Source: Comamonadaceae bacterium (GTDB lineage: Bacteria > Pseudomonadota > Gammaproteobacteria > Burkholderiales > Burkholderiaceae_C). Taken from it: a stretch of 42,216 bases of DNA. The notes under the pieces are model-generated. The model did no database searches. It had not been told where the DNA came from and saw nothing but the letters and a program-made list of their open reading frames with translations. Positions 23,330 through 31,019 of this stretch are shown here, in pieces; position 1 is the stretch's first letter, and every line of letters begins with the position of its first letter. Made by a program: the position numbers and the translations under genes. The stretch spans positions 1 to 42,216 of the forward strand of contig CANGNS010000025.1 of the NCBI GenBank assembly GCA_947455465.1, read 5' to 3'.

Positions 23330-24538
23330 CTAGTGCGCGTCCTCGGCAAACCAGGCCGCCCAGTGGCGCTGAATGCTTTGTGCCGGACCGGCCACGACTT
23401 TGAGTTGGGCGTAGTGGGCATTGACATACTGCACTTTGGCCATCACTGTCTGCCCATGGACGCCGGGCTCGAGCATGCGCTGGGGCACTTTGGCGGGGTC
23501 GGCGAGCAGCCAGTCGTCACCCACCTTCACGCCCGCCAAGCTGCCGGCGTTGATACGCACCGCATTGGGCGTGGTTTGGGTGACTTCGGCCAGCACGGGC
23601 AGGCAGGCCAGCGCTTTGTACATGTCCAAGGCCCAGGTTTCGGCCAGTTGCAGCACACGGGCGCGCGATTCTTCATTGAGCTGCAGCGGCCCCCAGCTAT
23701 TGGTTTGGGCCTGCAAATACAAAGGCGCCGAGCGTTGTAGCAGCGCTTTGCCCGGTGTGCGCGAAGTCAGCGTCATGCGCACTTCGAGCTCGGCCTCCGG
23801 GGGCAGCGGGGCTGCCCAGGGCGCGCGAAAAACGGTGGATTTGGGGCGGGCGCCTTCGGGCACGGGCGCGGGCTCTTTGGCCGGGTAGTCGCGCGAAGGG
23901 GCCGAGGCCAGCATGGATTCGGTGTTGGGATCGCTCAGGGGCCGGGGCACCACGCTCAGTTCGAGGTGCCAGGGCAATTCATCGACGGGCGAACCCAGCA
24001 AGGCCTGCTCGTAGGCATCGCCTGCTGCGGGGCGCTTGTAGGGCACCAGGCGCCACAAGGGCGTCAGGGCGCTAAAGGCGTCCCACTGGCTTTGCCATTT
24101 GTCGCGCAAATCATTGAGCAAGGCCAGGTCGTCAGCGCCCAAGCGGCTGGCGTTGTTCCATTGCCAACCGATCAGGTGCGACAAGCGCGAGGCCGCCGGT
24201 GCTTTGCAACTGGTGGGGGCGCCGCCATCTTTGGCTGCGGTGGCCGATTGCCATTGGAGTTTGGCACTGGGCTCGCCCCCGGCCTCGCTGCTGTAGCCAA
24301 TCACTTTGACGCCGCGCAGCTCCATGCCGTTTTTAAACGTGCTGCTCTCGCGCAGCGCGCCGTTGGCATCAATCCATTGCGTGGCGGTGACCTTGGTCGG
24401 GCCTTCGAGCGCCGCCTCCACCAGGCTGCGCCGGATGGCGGCGAGTTTGTCTTCCGGGCTTAAAGTGGCTTGCGCCCAAACAACAGCGGCGCCGCTGCAC
24501 AGCAGGGCGCCGGTCAAGAGCGTGCGCAAGAGCTTCAT
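23330..24538 (-). CDS. flgT: FlgT-like flagellar H-ring/outer-ring protein
   Basis: A 402-aa periplasmic protein with a clean signal peptide (M-K-L-L-R-T-L-L-T-G-A-L-L, ending V-W-A-Q-A). I chose the ATG at 24538 over an upstream TTG. The N-terminal segment (about 28-95) has the FlgT-N style helix and strand (A-A-I-R-R-S-L-V-E-A-A, M-E-L-R-G-V-K-V-I-G-Y). The last 80 residues match the FlgT C-terminal domain (V-R-I-N-A-G-S-L-A-G-V-K-V-G-D, A-K-V-Q-Y-V-N). In Vibrio, FlgT makes the H ring around the LP ring and stabilises the stator. It directly follows flgP, which strengthens the call. Middle-domain similarity is weak to the eye. Confidence 0.72.
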   Translation of the reverse strand: MKLLRTLLTGALLCSGAAVVWAQATLSPEDKLAAIRRSLVEAALEGPTKVTATQWIDANGALRESSTFKNGMELRGVKVIGYSSEAGGEPSAKLQWQSATAAKDGGAPTSCKAPAASRLSHLIGWQWNNASRLGADDLALLNDLRDKWQSQWDAFSALTPLWRLVPYKRPAAGDAYEQALLGSPVDELPWHLELSVVPRPLSDPNTESMLASAPSRDYPAKEPAPVPEGARPKSTVFRAPWAAPLPPEAELEVRMTLTSRTPGKALLQRSAPLYLQAQTNSWGPLQLNEESRARVLQLAETWALDMYKALACLPVLAEVTQTTPNAVRINAGSLAGVKVGDDWLLADPAKVPQRMLEPGVHGQTVMAKVQYVNAHYAQLKVVAGPAQSIQRHWAAWFAEDAH

Positions 24539-24568
24539 GGGTTTTGCAAGGCGTCTCTTCAAAACGTA

Positions 24569-25138
24569 TTAACGCGCTTTGGATGCCAGCTGTGTCAGGT
24601 ACAGCATGCGCAAATCTTGCACCGTGCTTTTGTCCAAAGACAAAGTGGTCTCGTAGGTGTCATCGCCCGAGGGGGTGATGCTCACCAAAGTAGCGCCATA
24701 AATCACGCCTTCCACTTTGCTGCGGAAGGTATCGTTTTGCACCACCATGTCGGCCACCGTGGTGGTGGCGTCCAGGCGCAGCCCGTAGACCTGTTCGGCC
24801 AGCGAGCGGTAGGCGTCCAGCTTGGCCGCGCGGATGGCCAGCAGGCGTTGCTGCGCCGGCGTGCGGTGGTTTTGCACGCTGATGACCGCGTAGCCAGTGG
24901 CCGAAAGGCTTTCGCGGCGCTCGACCAGCGGCAGGCTGGGCACCAGCAATTCGCTGGAGGCTTTGGACACAGGCGCACGCTCCGCAGCGGCTTTGTCGGC
25001 GCTGGGGGCATCGGCTTTGGCGCTTGGGCTGGCATCGCTGGAAAAAACGTCGCTGATGAGCTGGTTCAGCGGTGCAACTTGGCAGGCGCTCAGGCAAGCG
25101 GCCGCCAGTGCCATGGTGATAAGTCGCAGGGTGTGCAT
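24569..25138 (-). CDS. flgP: FlgP-type outer-membrane lipoprotein (LPP20 family)
   Basis: A 189-aa lipoprotein. The signal peptide has lipobox L-S-A-C with the lipidated cysteine at residue 19. I chose the ATG at 25138, with AAGGA six bases upstream, over the earlier TTG. After an Ala-rich linker comes the LPP20/FlgP core: A-A-K-L-D-A-Y-R-S-L-A-E-Q-V-Y-G-L, T-V-A-D-M-V-V-Q-N-D and V-E-G-V-I-Y-G-A. In Vibrio and Campylobacter, FlgP forms an outer-membrane ring or basal disk outside the L ring. No flgO is present in the window. A sigma-28 promoter lies at 25169-25195 and heads the unit flgP-flgT-LysM-fliK-fhlB. Confidence 0.82.
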   Translation of the reverse strand: MHTLRLITMALAAACLSACQVAPLNQLISDVFSSDASPSAKADAPSADKAAAERAPVSKASSELLVPSLPLVERRESLSATGYAVISVQNHRTPAQQRLLAIRAAKLDAYRSLAEQVYGLRLDATTTVADMVVQNDTFRSKVEGVIYGATLVSITPSGDDTYETTLSLDKSTVQDLRMLYLTQLASKAR

Positions 25139-25168
25139 GGTCAATCCTTCTAGTGGTTCTCTGGTGGA

Positions 25169-25195
25169 GCATCGGCAGCAGCGCCCAAAGCTTGA
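25169..25195 (-). promoter_or_regulatory. Sigma-28 (FliA) promoter for flgP-flgT-fliK
   Basis: The minus-strand sequence is TCAAGCTT-N11-GCCGATGC. The spacing is the same as in the other FliA sites here and it departs from the TCAAGTTT form at one position. It lies between the Sel1 gene and flgP. Confidence 0.75.
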
Positions 25196-25241
25196 GCGTG
25201 TGGCAGCCCTGCAGCCGGGGATAAATAGGGTGTTTTGTCGG

Positions 25242-27866
25242 TCATGCGGCGCGCCTCATGGCTTGGAGCGCGGTCTCGGGCTGCGCCGCTTCGGGTGCGG
25301 GGGGCGCGCCAGGGCTTGCCTCAGGCGCAGTGACCGACAGGCTTGGGGGCGGCGCTGGCAAGGCCACGGGCGCTTGGTGGGCGGCGCAGCGGTACCAGTG
25401 CAGTGCCTGGACGAAGTCCTGGGCGGTGCCCTGGGCGTTGGCATACATAAAGCCCAAGTTGAACTGGGCGCCTACGTCGCCCAATACGGCGGCTTTTTCA
25501 TAGCGCTGCAGCGCTGCCGTGGCATCGGCGCTGAAGCCTTGGCCGTGCAGTTGCATGCGTGCCAGGGTGTAAAGCGCGTCGGGGTCGTCCTGGGCGGCGG
25601 CATTTTCCAGCCACGGCAGGCCTTGGGCCAAGTCGGCCTGCGCGCCAAAGGCCAGCTGCCAACCCAGATTGAACTGGGCTTTGGCCAGCCCGGCCTGGGC
25701 GGCCTGGCGCAAAGGGGCCAGGTCTGGCGCACCGCTGTGTGCCGCGATTTGGGACAGGTTGAACCACGCCTGCGGCAGTTGCTGCGCCGCTGCGGCCTGC
25801 AGGCCAGCCAGGGCCTGCGCGTGTTCCTCCGGCCCGAGGGCGGCCGCTTGCGCCAGTTGCAGCACGGCCGCGTTGTTCTGTGCTTGGGCAATGCCCGCCT
25901 GTGCGGCGCGTTGGTAGTGGTGCGCGGCTTGCGCCAGGTCGGGGGCGCCGGCCCATCCATGGGCCAAAATCAGGCCCACATTGAAGTCGGCCAGCGCCTG
26001 GCCTGCTTGCGCGGCGCGCAGGTACTTGTCCAGGAGTTGGGCGTAATCGATGGGCGTTTGGGCGTCGGCCGCTTGCAGCAAATTGAGGCGCTCTTGGGCG
26101 GCGGCGTGGCCTTGGGCGGCGGCCAATTCCAGGTAGGCTTTGGCCGCGACCGCGTCGTGTTCCACACCTTGGCCTTCTTCGAGCAACAGGGCGGCGGCGT
26201 ATTGGGCGGCCACGTCGCCGTGGCGTGCGGCGTCGCGGTAATAGGCCAGGGCGCGCACGGTGTCGGCCGGCACGCCATCGCCCGTGGCGTACAGCGCGCC
26301 CAGGTTGTGCATGGCGCCGGCGTGGCCCAGGTCGGCGGCGGCCTCGTAAAGGGCGCGCACGCGGTCTGCGTCGTGGCCACTTTGCGCGGCCAAACAAGCC
26401 AGGTTAAACATGGCGTCGCTGTGGCCTTGGTCGGCGGCGTTTTGCCAGCACACCGTGGCACCGGCCAGGTCTTGCGCCACGCCGTGGCCTTGGGCCAGGG
26501 CGACGCCCTGGTTGTAATGCGCCTGCGCATGGCCCGATTGGGCGGCTTGCGCGAAATAGTCATAAGCGCGCGCATAGTCTTGCGCTCCGCCTTGGCCTTG
26601 GGCCCAGAGCACGCCCAGATTAAATTGGGCCAGCGCATCGCCTTGGGCGGCGGCCAATTGGTACCACTGGCGCGCCAGTGTGTAGTCCTGGCTGACGCCT
26701 TCACCGCGTGCATACATGCAGCCCAAATTGCATTGCGCCTGCGCCTGGCCTTGGTCGGCGGCCAGGTGCAGCCATTGGCGCGCTTGCGTGCTGTTTTGTT
26801 CTACGCCTTGGCCGAGTTGGTACATGGCGCCCAGTTGGTACTGGGCTTGCGCCAAGCCCCGGTCGGCGGCCATTTGGTACCACTGCAAAGCTTCTGCGTA
26901 ATCCTGGGCCACGCCCAGCCCGTTGGCGCTCAGGGTGCCCAGGTTGAACTGCGCCTGGATATGCCCCAGCGCAGCGGCGCTGCGGTAGTGTTTGAGCATG
27001 TCCTCTTGCGCATCGATCAGGGCGTCTTCGCTGTCGGCGTCCGGCGGTGCGCCCGCCTGCAGGTGGGCGCCTTGCCAATGGTCTTGGGCGCACAAAACGC
27101 CCAGGTTATAGAGCGCATCGGCGTGGCCTTGGGCGGCGGCCAAGGCCAAAAACTGGCGCGCTTGCGCGTGGTCGGTGGCCACGCCTTGGCCGTGGGCGTA
27201 CATCAGGCCCAGGTTGTATTGGGCCGGGGCGTCACCTTGGTCGGCGGCTTTGCGGTACCACTTGGCGGCCAGTTCGGCGTCGGCAGGCAGTTCGCGCCCC
27301 TGCGCCAGCATCAGGCCGAGCTGGAACTGCGCATAGCAGTGGCCTTGTACGGCAGCCGATTCCAGCCATTTACGGGCCGCCTCGCTGTCTTTGGCCATGC
27401 CTTCGCCTTCGAGCAGCATGGTGGCCAGGTTGAATTGGGCGGTTGCGTGCCCTTGGACGGCGGCGCGCTCAAACCAGTAGGCCGCTTGCGCCGGGTCGCG
27501 CGCCGCGCCTTGGCCGTTGGCGTACATAAAGGCCAAATTGGTTTGCACGTCGGGCAGGCCTTGGGCGGCGGCCAGTTCGTACCAATGCAGGGCCTGCGTG
27601 GCGTCTTGCTCCACACCTTGGCCATTGGCATACATAAAGCCCAGGTTGTACTGGGCCGGCGCATAGTCTTGGGCCGCGGCTAGGCGGTACCACTTGAGCG
27701 CTTCGGCATAGTCCTGAACCACGCCCTGGCCGTTGGCGTACATAAAGCCCAGGTTGTTTTGCGCAGCCGCGTACTCCAGGGAGGCCAGCGGGCGCGAAAT
27801 GCGCAGCGCGTTGGCATAGTCCCCGCGCCGGTAAGCGGCGTCGGCGTCGGCCAGCAGGTTTTTCAT
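25242..27866 (-). CDS. Sel1-repeat protein, 22 repeats
   Basis: An 874-aa protein built almost wholly from Sel1-like (TPR-related) helical repeats of about 36 residues. I count 22 between residue 32 and about 830, of the form N-L-G-F-M-Y-A-N-G-Q-G-V-x-x-D, then A-L-x-W-Y-x-x-A-A-x-Q-G. Repeats 1-3 are near consensus; repeats 13 and 16-20 are degenerate and repeat 7 carries an insertion. It has no signal peptide or membrane segment, so it is probably a cytoplasmic scaffold. The last 45 residues are Ala/Pro-rich. Its start overlaps the 71-aa gene as ATGA. Sel1 proteins often organise multi-protein complexes, but the partner here is unknown. Confidence 0.85.
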   Translation of the reverse strand: MKNLLADADAAYRRGDYANALRISRPLASLEYAAAQNNLGFMYANGQGVVQDYAEALKWYRLAAAQDYAPAQYNLGFMYANGQGVEQDATQALHWYELAAAQGLPDVQTNLAFMYANGQGAARDPAQAAYWFERAAVQGHATAQFNLATMLLEGEGMAKDSEAARKWLESAAVQGHCYAQFQLGLMLAQGRELPADAELAAKWYRKAADQGDAPAQYNLGLMYAHGQGVATDHAQARQFLALAAAQGHADALYNLGVLCAQDHWQGAHLQAGAPPDADSEDALIDAQEDMLKHYRSAAALGHIQAQFNLGTLSANGLGVAQDYAEALQWYQMAADRGLAQAQYQLGAMYQLGQGVEQNSTQARQWLHLAADQGQAQAQCNLGCMYARGEGVSQDYTLARQWYQLAAAQGDALAQFNLGVLWAQGQGGAQDYARAYDYFAQAAQSGHAQAHYNQGVALAQGHGVAQDLAGATVCWQNAADQGHSDAMFNLACLAAQSGHDADRVRALYEAAADLGHAGAMHNLGALYATGDGVPADTVRALAYYRDAARHGDVAAQYAAALLLEEGQGVEHDAVAAKAYLELAAAQGHAAAQERLNLLQAADAQTPIDYAQLLDKYLRAAQAGQALADFNVGLILAHGWAGAPDLAQAAHHYQRAAQAGIAQAQNNAAVLQLAQAAALGPEEHAQALAGLQAAAAQQLPQAWFNLSQIAAHSGAPDLAPLRQAAQAGLAKAQFNLGWQLAFGAQADLAQGLPWLENAAAQDDPDALYTLARMQLHGQGFSADATAALQRYEKAAVLGDVGAQFNLGFMYANAQGTAQDFVQALHWYRCAAHQAPVALPAPPPSLSVTAPEASPGAPPAPEAAQPETALQAMRRAA

Positions 27867-28078
27867 TCCTGGTGGTCCTGGTTCATGGGCAGCGACTGGT
27901 GCTGCACCGGGTGCGCCTGGTGTTCGACGGCATAGAGTTTTTGGCCGTGCGGCACATGGGCCTGGCGGGCCACCAACAAGCTGTTGTGGCTCAGCAGCCC
28001 CAGAAACGGACCGCGCTCGGGATGCGCCGCTGCCTCAAGATGCTGGGCCTGGGCTTGCTGGTGCTTCACATCGGTCAT
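27863..28078 (-). CDS. 71-aa protein of unknown function
   Basis: I do not recognise this protein. The start at 28078 has AGGAAA eight bases upstream, and the stop overlaps the Sel1 gene start by 4 bp, which supports translation. It is rich in His (11) and Gln (11). The middle is more ordered-looking (G-P-F-L-G-L-L-S-H-N-S-L-L-V-A-R, then G-Q-K-L-Y-A-V-E-H-Q). It has no membrane segment. Two possible sigma-54 elements precede it (28177-28192, and a weaker one at 28105-28120). It resembles a small partner or adaptor of the downstream Sel1 protein by position only. Confidence 0.6.
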   Translation of the reverse strand: MTDVKHQQAQAQHLEAAAHPERGPFLGLLSHNSLLVARQAHVPHGQKLYAVEHQAHPVQHQSLPMNQDHQE

Positions 28079-28176
28079 GGCGGCGTTTCCTGTTGCGGTG
28101 GGCGGGCAGGGGGCGTGCCACCCCGGTGGGGATGGCAGCTCGGGCCCTGCTTGCGGGTCGTAATCCAAGTAACGCA

Positions 28177-28192
28177 AGCAATATTTATGCCG
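28177..28192 (-). promoter_or_regulatory. Candidate sigma-54 promoter for the 71-aa/Sel1 pair
   Basis: The minus-strand sequence is CGGCAT-N5-TTGCT, with GG and GC at the required spacing and close to the flgB site TGGCAT-N5-TTGCA. It directly follows a stem-loop (28194-28221) and lies 100 bp before the 71-aa gene. Confidence 0.6.
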
Positions 28193-28193
28193 G

Positions 28194-28221
28194 GCAAACC
28201 TTGCCGCTTTGTGCGGTTTGC
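28194..28221 (-). terminator. Stem-loop after the W-D-W repeat gene
   Basis: GCAAACC (28194-28200) and GGTTTGC (28215-28221) enclose a smaller complementary pair, 16 bp beyond the stop of the 28237-29715 gene. There is no U-tract, so termination would be weak or Rho-assisted. Confidence 0.4.
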
Positions 28222-28236
28222 GGGCGATTTGGCCCT

Positions 28237-29715
28237 TCAGGCAGGTGGAGGTGCCGGTTTTTCCTGCAACAGTGTCGTGATTTCGTCGGCGCCCAGGTGG
28301 TGGATGTTCAGGCCTTGTTGCGCTGCCACCAAGGGCGCAAACCAGTGCGGCGCAAATTGCCGGTACAGGGCGATGCTCCAGGGCAGGCTGCGCTGGGCGC
28401 TCAGGGTGGCCCAGTTCCAGCGCTCGGCGTAGGGGGCGATCAGGTCGGCGCTCCAGGGCAGCGATGGGTTGGCGCTCAGGCGTTCCCAGTCCCAGTGCTC
28501 GGCATGCGCGGCCACCAGCTCGGCGCTCCAGGGCAGCGCGGCACTGCTGCTGGGGCCGCTCCAATCCCAAGCAGATGCAAAGCGGTCCAAGAGCGCGCTG
28601 TCCCAGGGCAGGCCGGGGTTCCAGCTCAGGCGGTCCCAGTCCCACAAGTCTTGCCAGGTGTGCAGCAGCTGCGCGCTCCAGGGCAGGGCGGGGTTTTCGC
28701 TGAGCGCGTCCCAATCCCAGGGGCCCAGGCCGGCGGGCGAGCGGGGCGGCGCGCTTGCGGGTGCGGCCTCCATCAGCGGGGCGAGCAGCTCGGTCCAGGG
28801 CAGGGCCGGGTTGCGGTAAAGGGCGGCAAAGTCCCAATGGCTATGCCAGGTCTGCAAGAGGCTGGCGGACCAGGGCAGCTGGGGGTTGGCGCTCAGGGCA
28901 CGCCAGTCCCAGCGCTCGGCGTGGGTGGCGATCAGGTCGGCATCCCAGGGCAGGCGGGGCTGGGCGCTCAGCGCCTGCCAGTCCCACTGCGCGGCGTAGG
29001 TGCTCAGCAGCTCGGCGTTCCAGGGCAAAGCGGGGTTTTTGCTCAGCCAGCCCCAGTGCCAAAAGGGCGCAAAGCGCGCCACGAGGGCGGCCGTGGCGGG
29101 CAAGCCGGGGTTGGCGCTCAGGCCGGTCCAGTCCCAGCGCTCGGCGTACTGGGTAATCAGCGCCTCGCTCCAGGGCAGGGCGGGGTTCCAGCTGAGGGCG
29201 GCCCAGTCCCAGCGGTGGGCGTTGGCATGCACAAAGTCGGCGGACCAGGGCAGGTCGGCATTGCGGCTCAGCTGCGCCCAGTGCCAGCGGTAAACGTGCT
29301 GCTCCAGCAAGGCCTGGCTCCAGGGCAGGGCCGGGTTGCTGCTCAGGGCCTGCCAGTTCCATTGCTCGGCATGCGCCTCGATCAGGGCACGGCTCCAGGG
29401 CAGGGCGGGGTTTTTGCTCAGGATGTCCCAGTCCCACTGCGCCGCAAACTGGGCGATCAGATCGGCGTCCCATTGCAAGGCCCGGCTGGCGCTCAGGGCG
29501 CGCCAGTCCCAGGTGACGCCGGGGGTGGCCAGCAAGCTGGCGGTGAGCGGGTAGTGGTTTTGCAGGCAGGCTTGCAGCAGCTGCGGGTAGTCGCGAAAAA
29601 ACTGCAGCGCTTGCTGCTCGTGCAAGCCGGCCAGGGTGTGGGCCACCATGTCCAGGCGCTCGCGCTCGAAAGCGCTCAAGGCCTGCCCCGACTGGGGTAC
29701 CAAAGCGCCGCTCAT
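28237..29715 (-). CDS. W-D-W 25-residue tandem repeat protein, unknown function
   Basis: A 492-aa protein. Residues 69-457 are fifteen tandem units of exactly 25 residues, one of them (unit 10) carrying a 14-residue Pro/Ala insertion. The pattern is W-D-W-x-x-L-S-x-N-P-x-L-P-W-S-x-x-L-I/L-x-x-H/Y-A-x-x. The N-terminal 68 residues are helical and Gln/Leu-rich; the C-terminal 35 end Pro-rich. It has no signal peptide or membrane segment. The start at 29715 overlaps the J-domain gene stop as ATGA, so it is translated with that gene. I know of similar W-D-W/N-P repeat layouts from giant-virus proteins by memory only, and no function is known to me. Confidence 0.8.
   Translation of the reverse strand: MSGALVPQSGQALSAFERERLDMVAHTLAGLHEQQALQFFRDYPQLLQACLQNHYPLTASLLATPGVTWDWRALSASRALQWDADLIAQFAAQWDWDILSKNPALPWSRALIEAHAEQWNWQALSSNPALPWSQALLEQHVYRWHWAQLSRNADLPWSADFVHANAHRWDWAALSWNPALPWSEALITQYAERWDWTGLSANPGLPATAALVARFAPFWHWGWLSKNPALPWNAELLSTYAAQWDWQALSAQPRLPWDADLIATHAERWDWRALSANPQLPWSASLLQTWHSHWDFAALYRNPALPWTELLAPLMEAAPASAPPRSPAGLGPWDWDALSENPALPWSAQLLHTWQDLWDWDRLSWNPGLPWDSALLDRFASAWDWSGPSSSAALPWSAELVAAHAEHWDWERLSANPSLPWSADLIAPYAERWNWATLSAQRSLPWSIALYRQFAPHWFAPLVAAQQGLNIHHLGADEITTLLQEKPAPPPA
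28345..29511 (-). repeat. 75-bp tandem repeat coding the W-D-W units
   Basis: Fifteen diverged 75-bp units, in frame, with recurrent CCAGTCCCA (Trp-Asp-Trp on the minus strand) and CCAGGGCAG-type words. Only unit 10 breaks the period, by 42 bp. Confidence 0.85.
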
Positions 29716-30968
29716 GGCGCGCTGTCCGTGGCGGCTTGCAAGGCTTCTTGGTAGCGCTCGACCTGCGCTTGCAAATAGCTCGCTTGCTGCGAGAACCACA
29801 GGTCCCAGTTGCTTTGGCTGGCCAGTGTGCGCCAGGTGGGGCTGCGCAGCAGTTGCAGGCGCTGGGTGTGCAGCGCGTCCAGCTGGGCCAGCAGCGGCCC
29901 GGCCGCTTGCGCTGGCGCGGCGGTGGGTGCGCTAGGATAGTTGGCGGCATTGGGGGCCGCGCTGGTGGCGGGCGCCGCGCTCAGCGCCCATTGGGTTTGC
30001 AGGCGCTGCAGGCCGGCCAGGTCGCTCAATTGGTAGCTTTTTTGCAAGCGCTGAAACCAGGCCTGCGCGGCCGCTTTGTCGGCGCCGCCCACCCGGTCGG
30101 GGTGGCATTGCATGGCCAGTTTGCGGTAGAGCTGCTTGAGGGCGCGCTGCTCGTCCTCGTCCAGCCGCTTTTCGTGGCGTGGCGGCTCGTCCACAGGATG
30201 GCTGCGGGTGTATTGCTCAAAACTGTCGTACGCCTGCTGGGCCTGGCTGCGGTGTTCTTCACTGCCAAACTGGGCGTGCAATTGGGCCAGGTACTGGCGC
30301 TTGAGGTCCAGGTACTGGCGCATCAGCGGGCCGATGCTGGCGTCTTGCTGGCGGTCAAAGTCTTGCAGGCGGCGCTCGATTTCGTCCATGTCAGCCTGCA
30401 AGGCCAGGTTTTGCGCTTGCAGCACCTGGGCTTGCCAGGCCTGCAGACCGGCGTTAGCCGATGCCTGGACCACCAGCGCATCACGCAGGGTGTGCGTCGC
30501 CTCTGGCGCGGCCTCACGCGATGGGGGTGCAGCGTGCCGGCCCAAAGCGGCTGCGCAGTCGGCGGCCAGCACAGCGTCCTGGTGCAGCACGAGGCCGGCA
30601 AAGTCCTCGCGCGCTACCGGGTTGATGCCCGCCAGCGCGCCGCTGGCCAGGTGGGTGCCGTCGACCACGCACACGCTGGTGTGCATGGCCAGTGCCTGCG
30701 GCGCTATCCAATGGACTTCAGCGCCCAGCACTTGCAGGCGTTCCCAGGCATTGCCGTCGTCGCGCGCGTCGGGGCTGTCGGGCAGCAAGACGTGCAGCGC
30801 CAGGCCTTGGCGGCGCGCCTGCAAGAGCAAGTTAAACAGCGGCCGCCCGCAAGGCTGCGCCAGGGCGCACAGCAGGCCTTGGCGCGCGCCCTGAAGCAGC
30901 GCTTCCAGCGCCGCGTAGGCGTCGGCAAAGTGGGCCTCGGGGGCGAGATCAGGGGGGGCGGCGTTCAT
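29712..30968 (-). CDS. J-domain protein with degenerate phospholipase-D-like region
   Basis: A 418-aa protein. Residues about 1-145 look like one half of a PLD-fold enzyme (L-H-V-L-L-P-D, L-G-A-E-V, S-G-A-L-A-G-I-N, E-D-F-A-G-L-V-L). The HKD motif reads H96-T-S98-V-C-V-V-D103, so the catalytic Lys is Ser and catalysis is unlikely. A long coiled coil follows (about 170-260), then a J domain (276-325: L-K-Q-L-Y-R-K-L-A-M-Q-C-H-P-D-R, HPD at 289-291), which in the family stimulates the DnaK/Hsp70 ATPase. The Ala/Pro-rich linker and C-terminal helix are unassigned. It sits between the two repeat proteins and overlaps the W-D-W gene. Confidence 0.78.
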   Translation of the reverse strand: MNAAPPDLAPEAHFADAYAALEALLQGARQGLLCALAQPCGRPLFNLLLQARRQGLALHVLLPDSPDARDDGNAWERLQVLGAEVHWIAPQALAMHTSVCVVDGTHLASGALAGINPVAREDFAGLVLHQDAVLAADCAAALGRHAAPPSREAAPEATHTLRDALVVQASANAGLQAWQAQVLQAQNLALQADMDEIERRLQDFDRQQDASIGPLMRQYLDLKRQYLAQLHAQFGSEEHRSQAQQAYDSFEQYTRSHPVDEPPRHEKRLDEDEQRALKQLYRKLAMQCHPDRVGGADKAAAQAWFQRLQKSYQLSDLAGLQRLQTQWALSAAPATSAAPNAANYPSAPTAAPAQAAGPLLAQLDALHTQRLQLLRSPTWRTLASQSNWDLWFSQQASYLQAQVERYQEALQAATDSAP

Positions 30969-31019
30969 CAGAAAAGAGGCACGGCCAGCGCACGTGCGCA
31001 GGCAGGCGTGGGGCGTTAA

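Noticed and set aside
24897..27683. A 928-codon open frame on the plus strand opposite the large Sel1 gene
   Set aside because: It is the mirror of a GC-rich repeat gene. Its translation is low-complexity Gly/Gln/Val/Leu with no family features, while the minus strand gives clear Sel1 repeats and start/stop overlaps.
28105..28120. A second sigma-54-like site, TGGCAC-N5-CTGCC, before the 71-aa gene
   Set aside because: The -12 half is poor and the predicted start falls almost on the ribosome-binding site, so the site at 28177-28192 is preferred.
27863..28837. A 324-codon minus-strand frame covering the 71-aa gene
   Set aside because: Most of it lies in another frame of the W-D-W gene and is Arg/Pro/Ala-rich. 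Only the last 71 codons have a ribosome-binding site and plausible composition.
28093..29754. A 553-codon plus-strand frame with G-A-P-G-Q type repeats
   Set aside because: It is a shadow of the 75-bp W-D-W repeat. The minus strand gives a regular Trp-based unit, a 4-bp overlap with the J-domain gene and a matching neighbour order.
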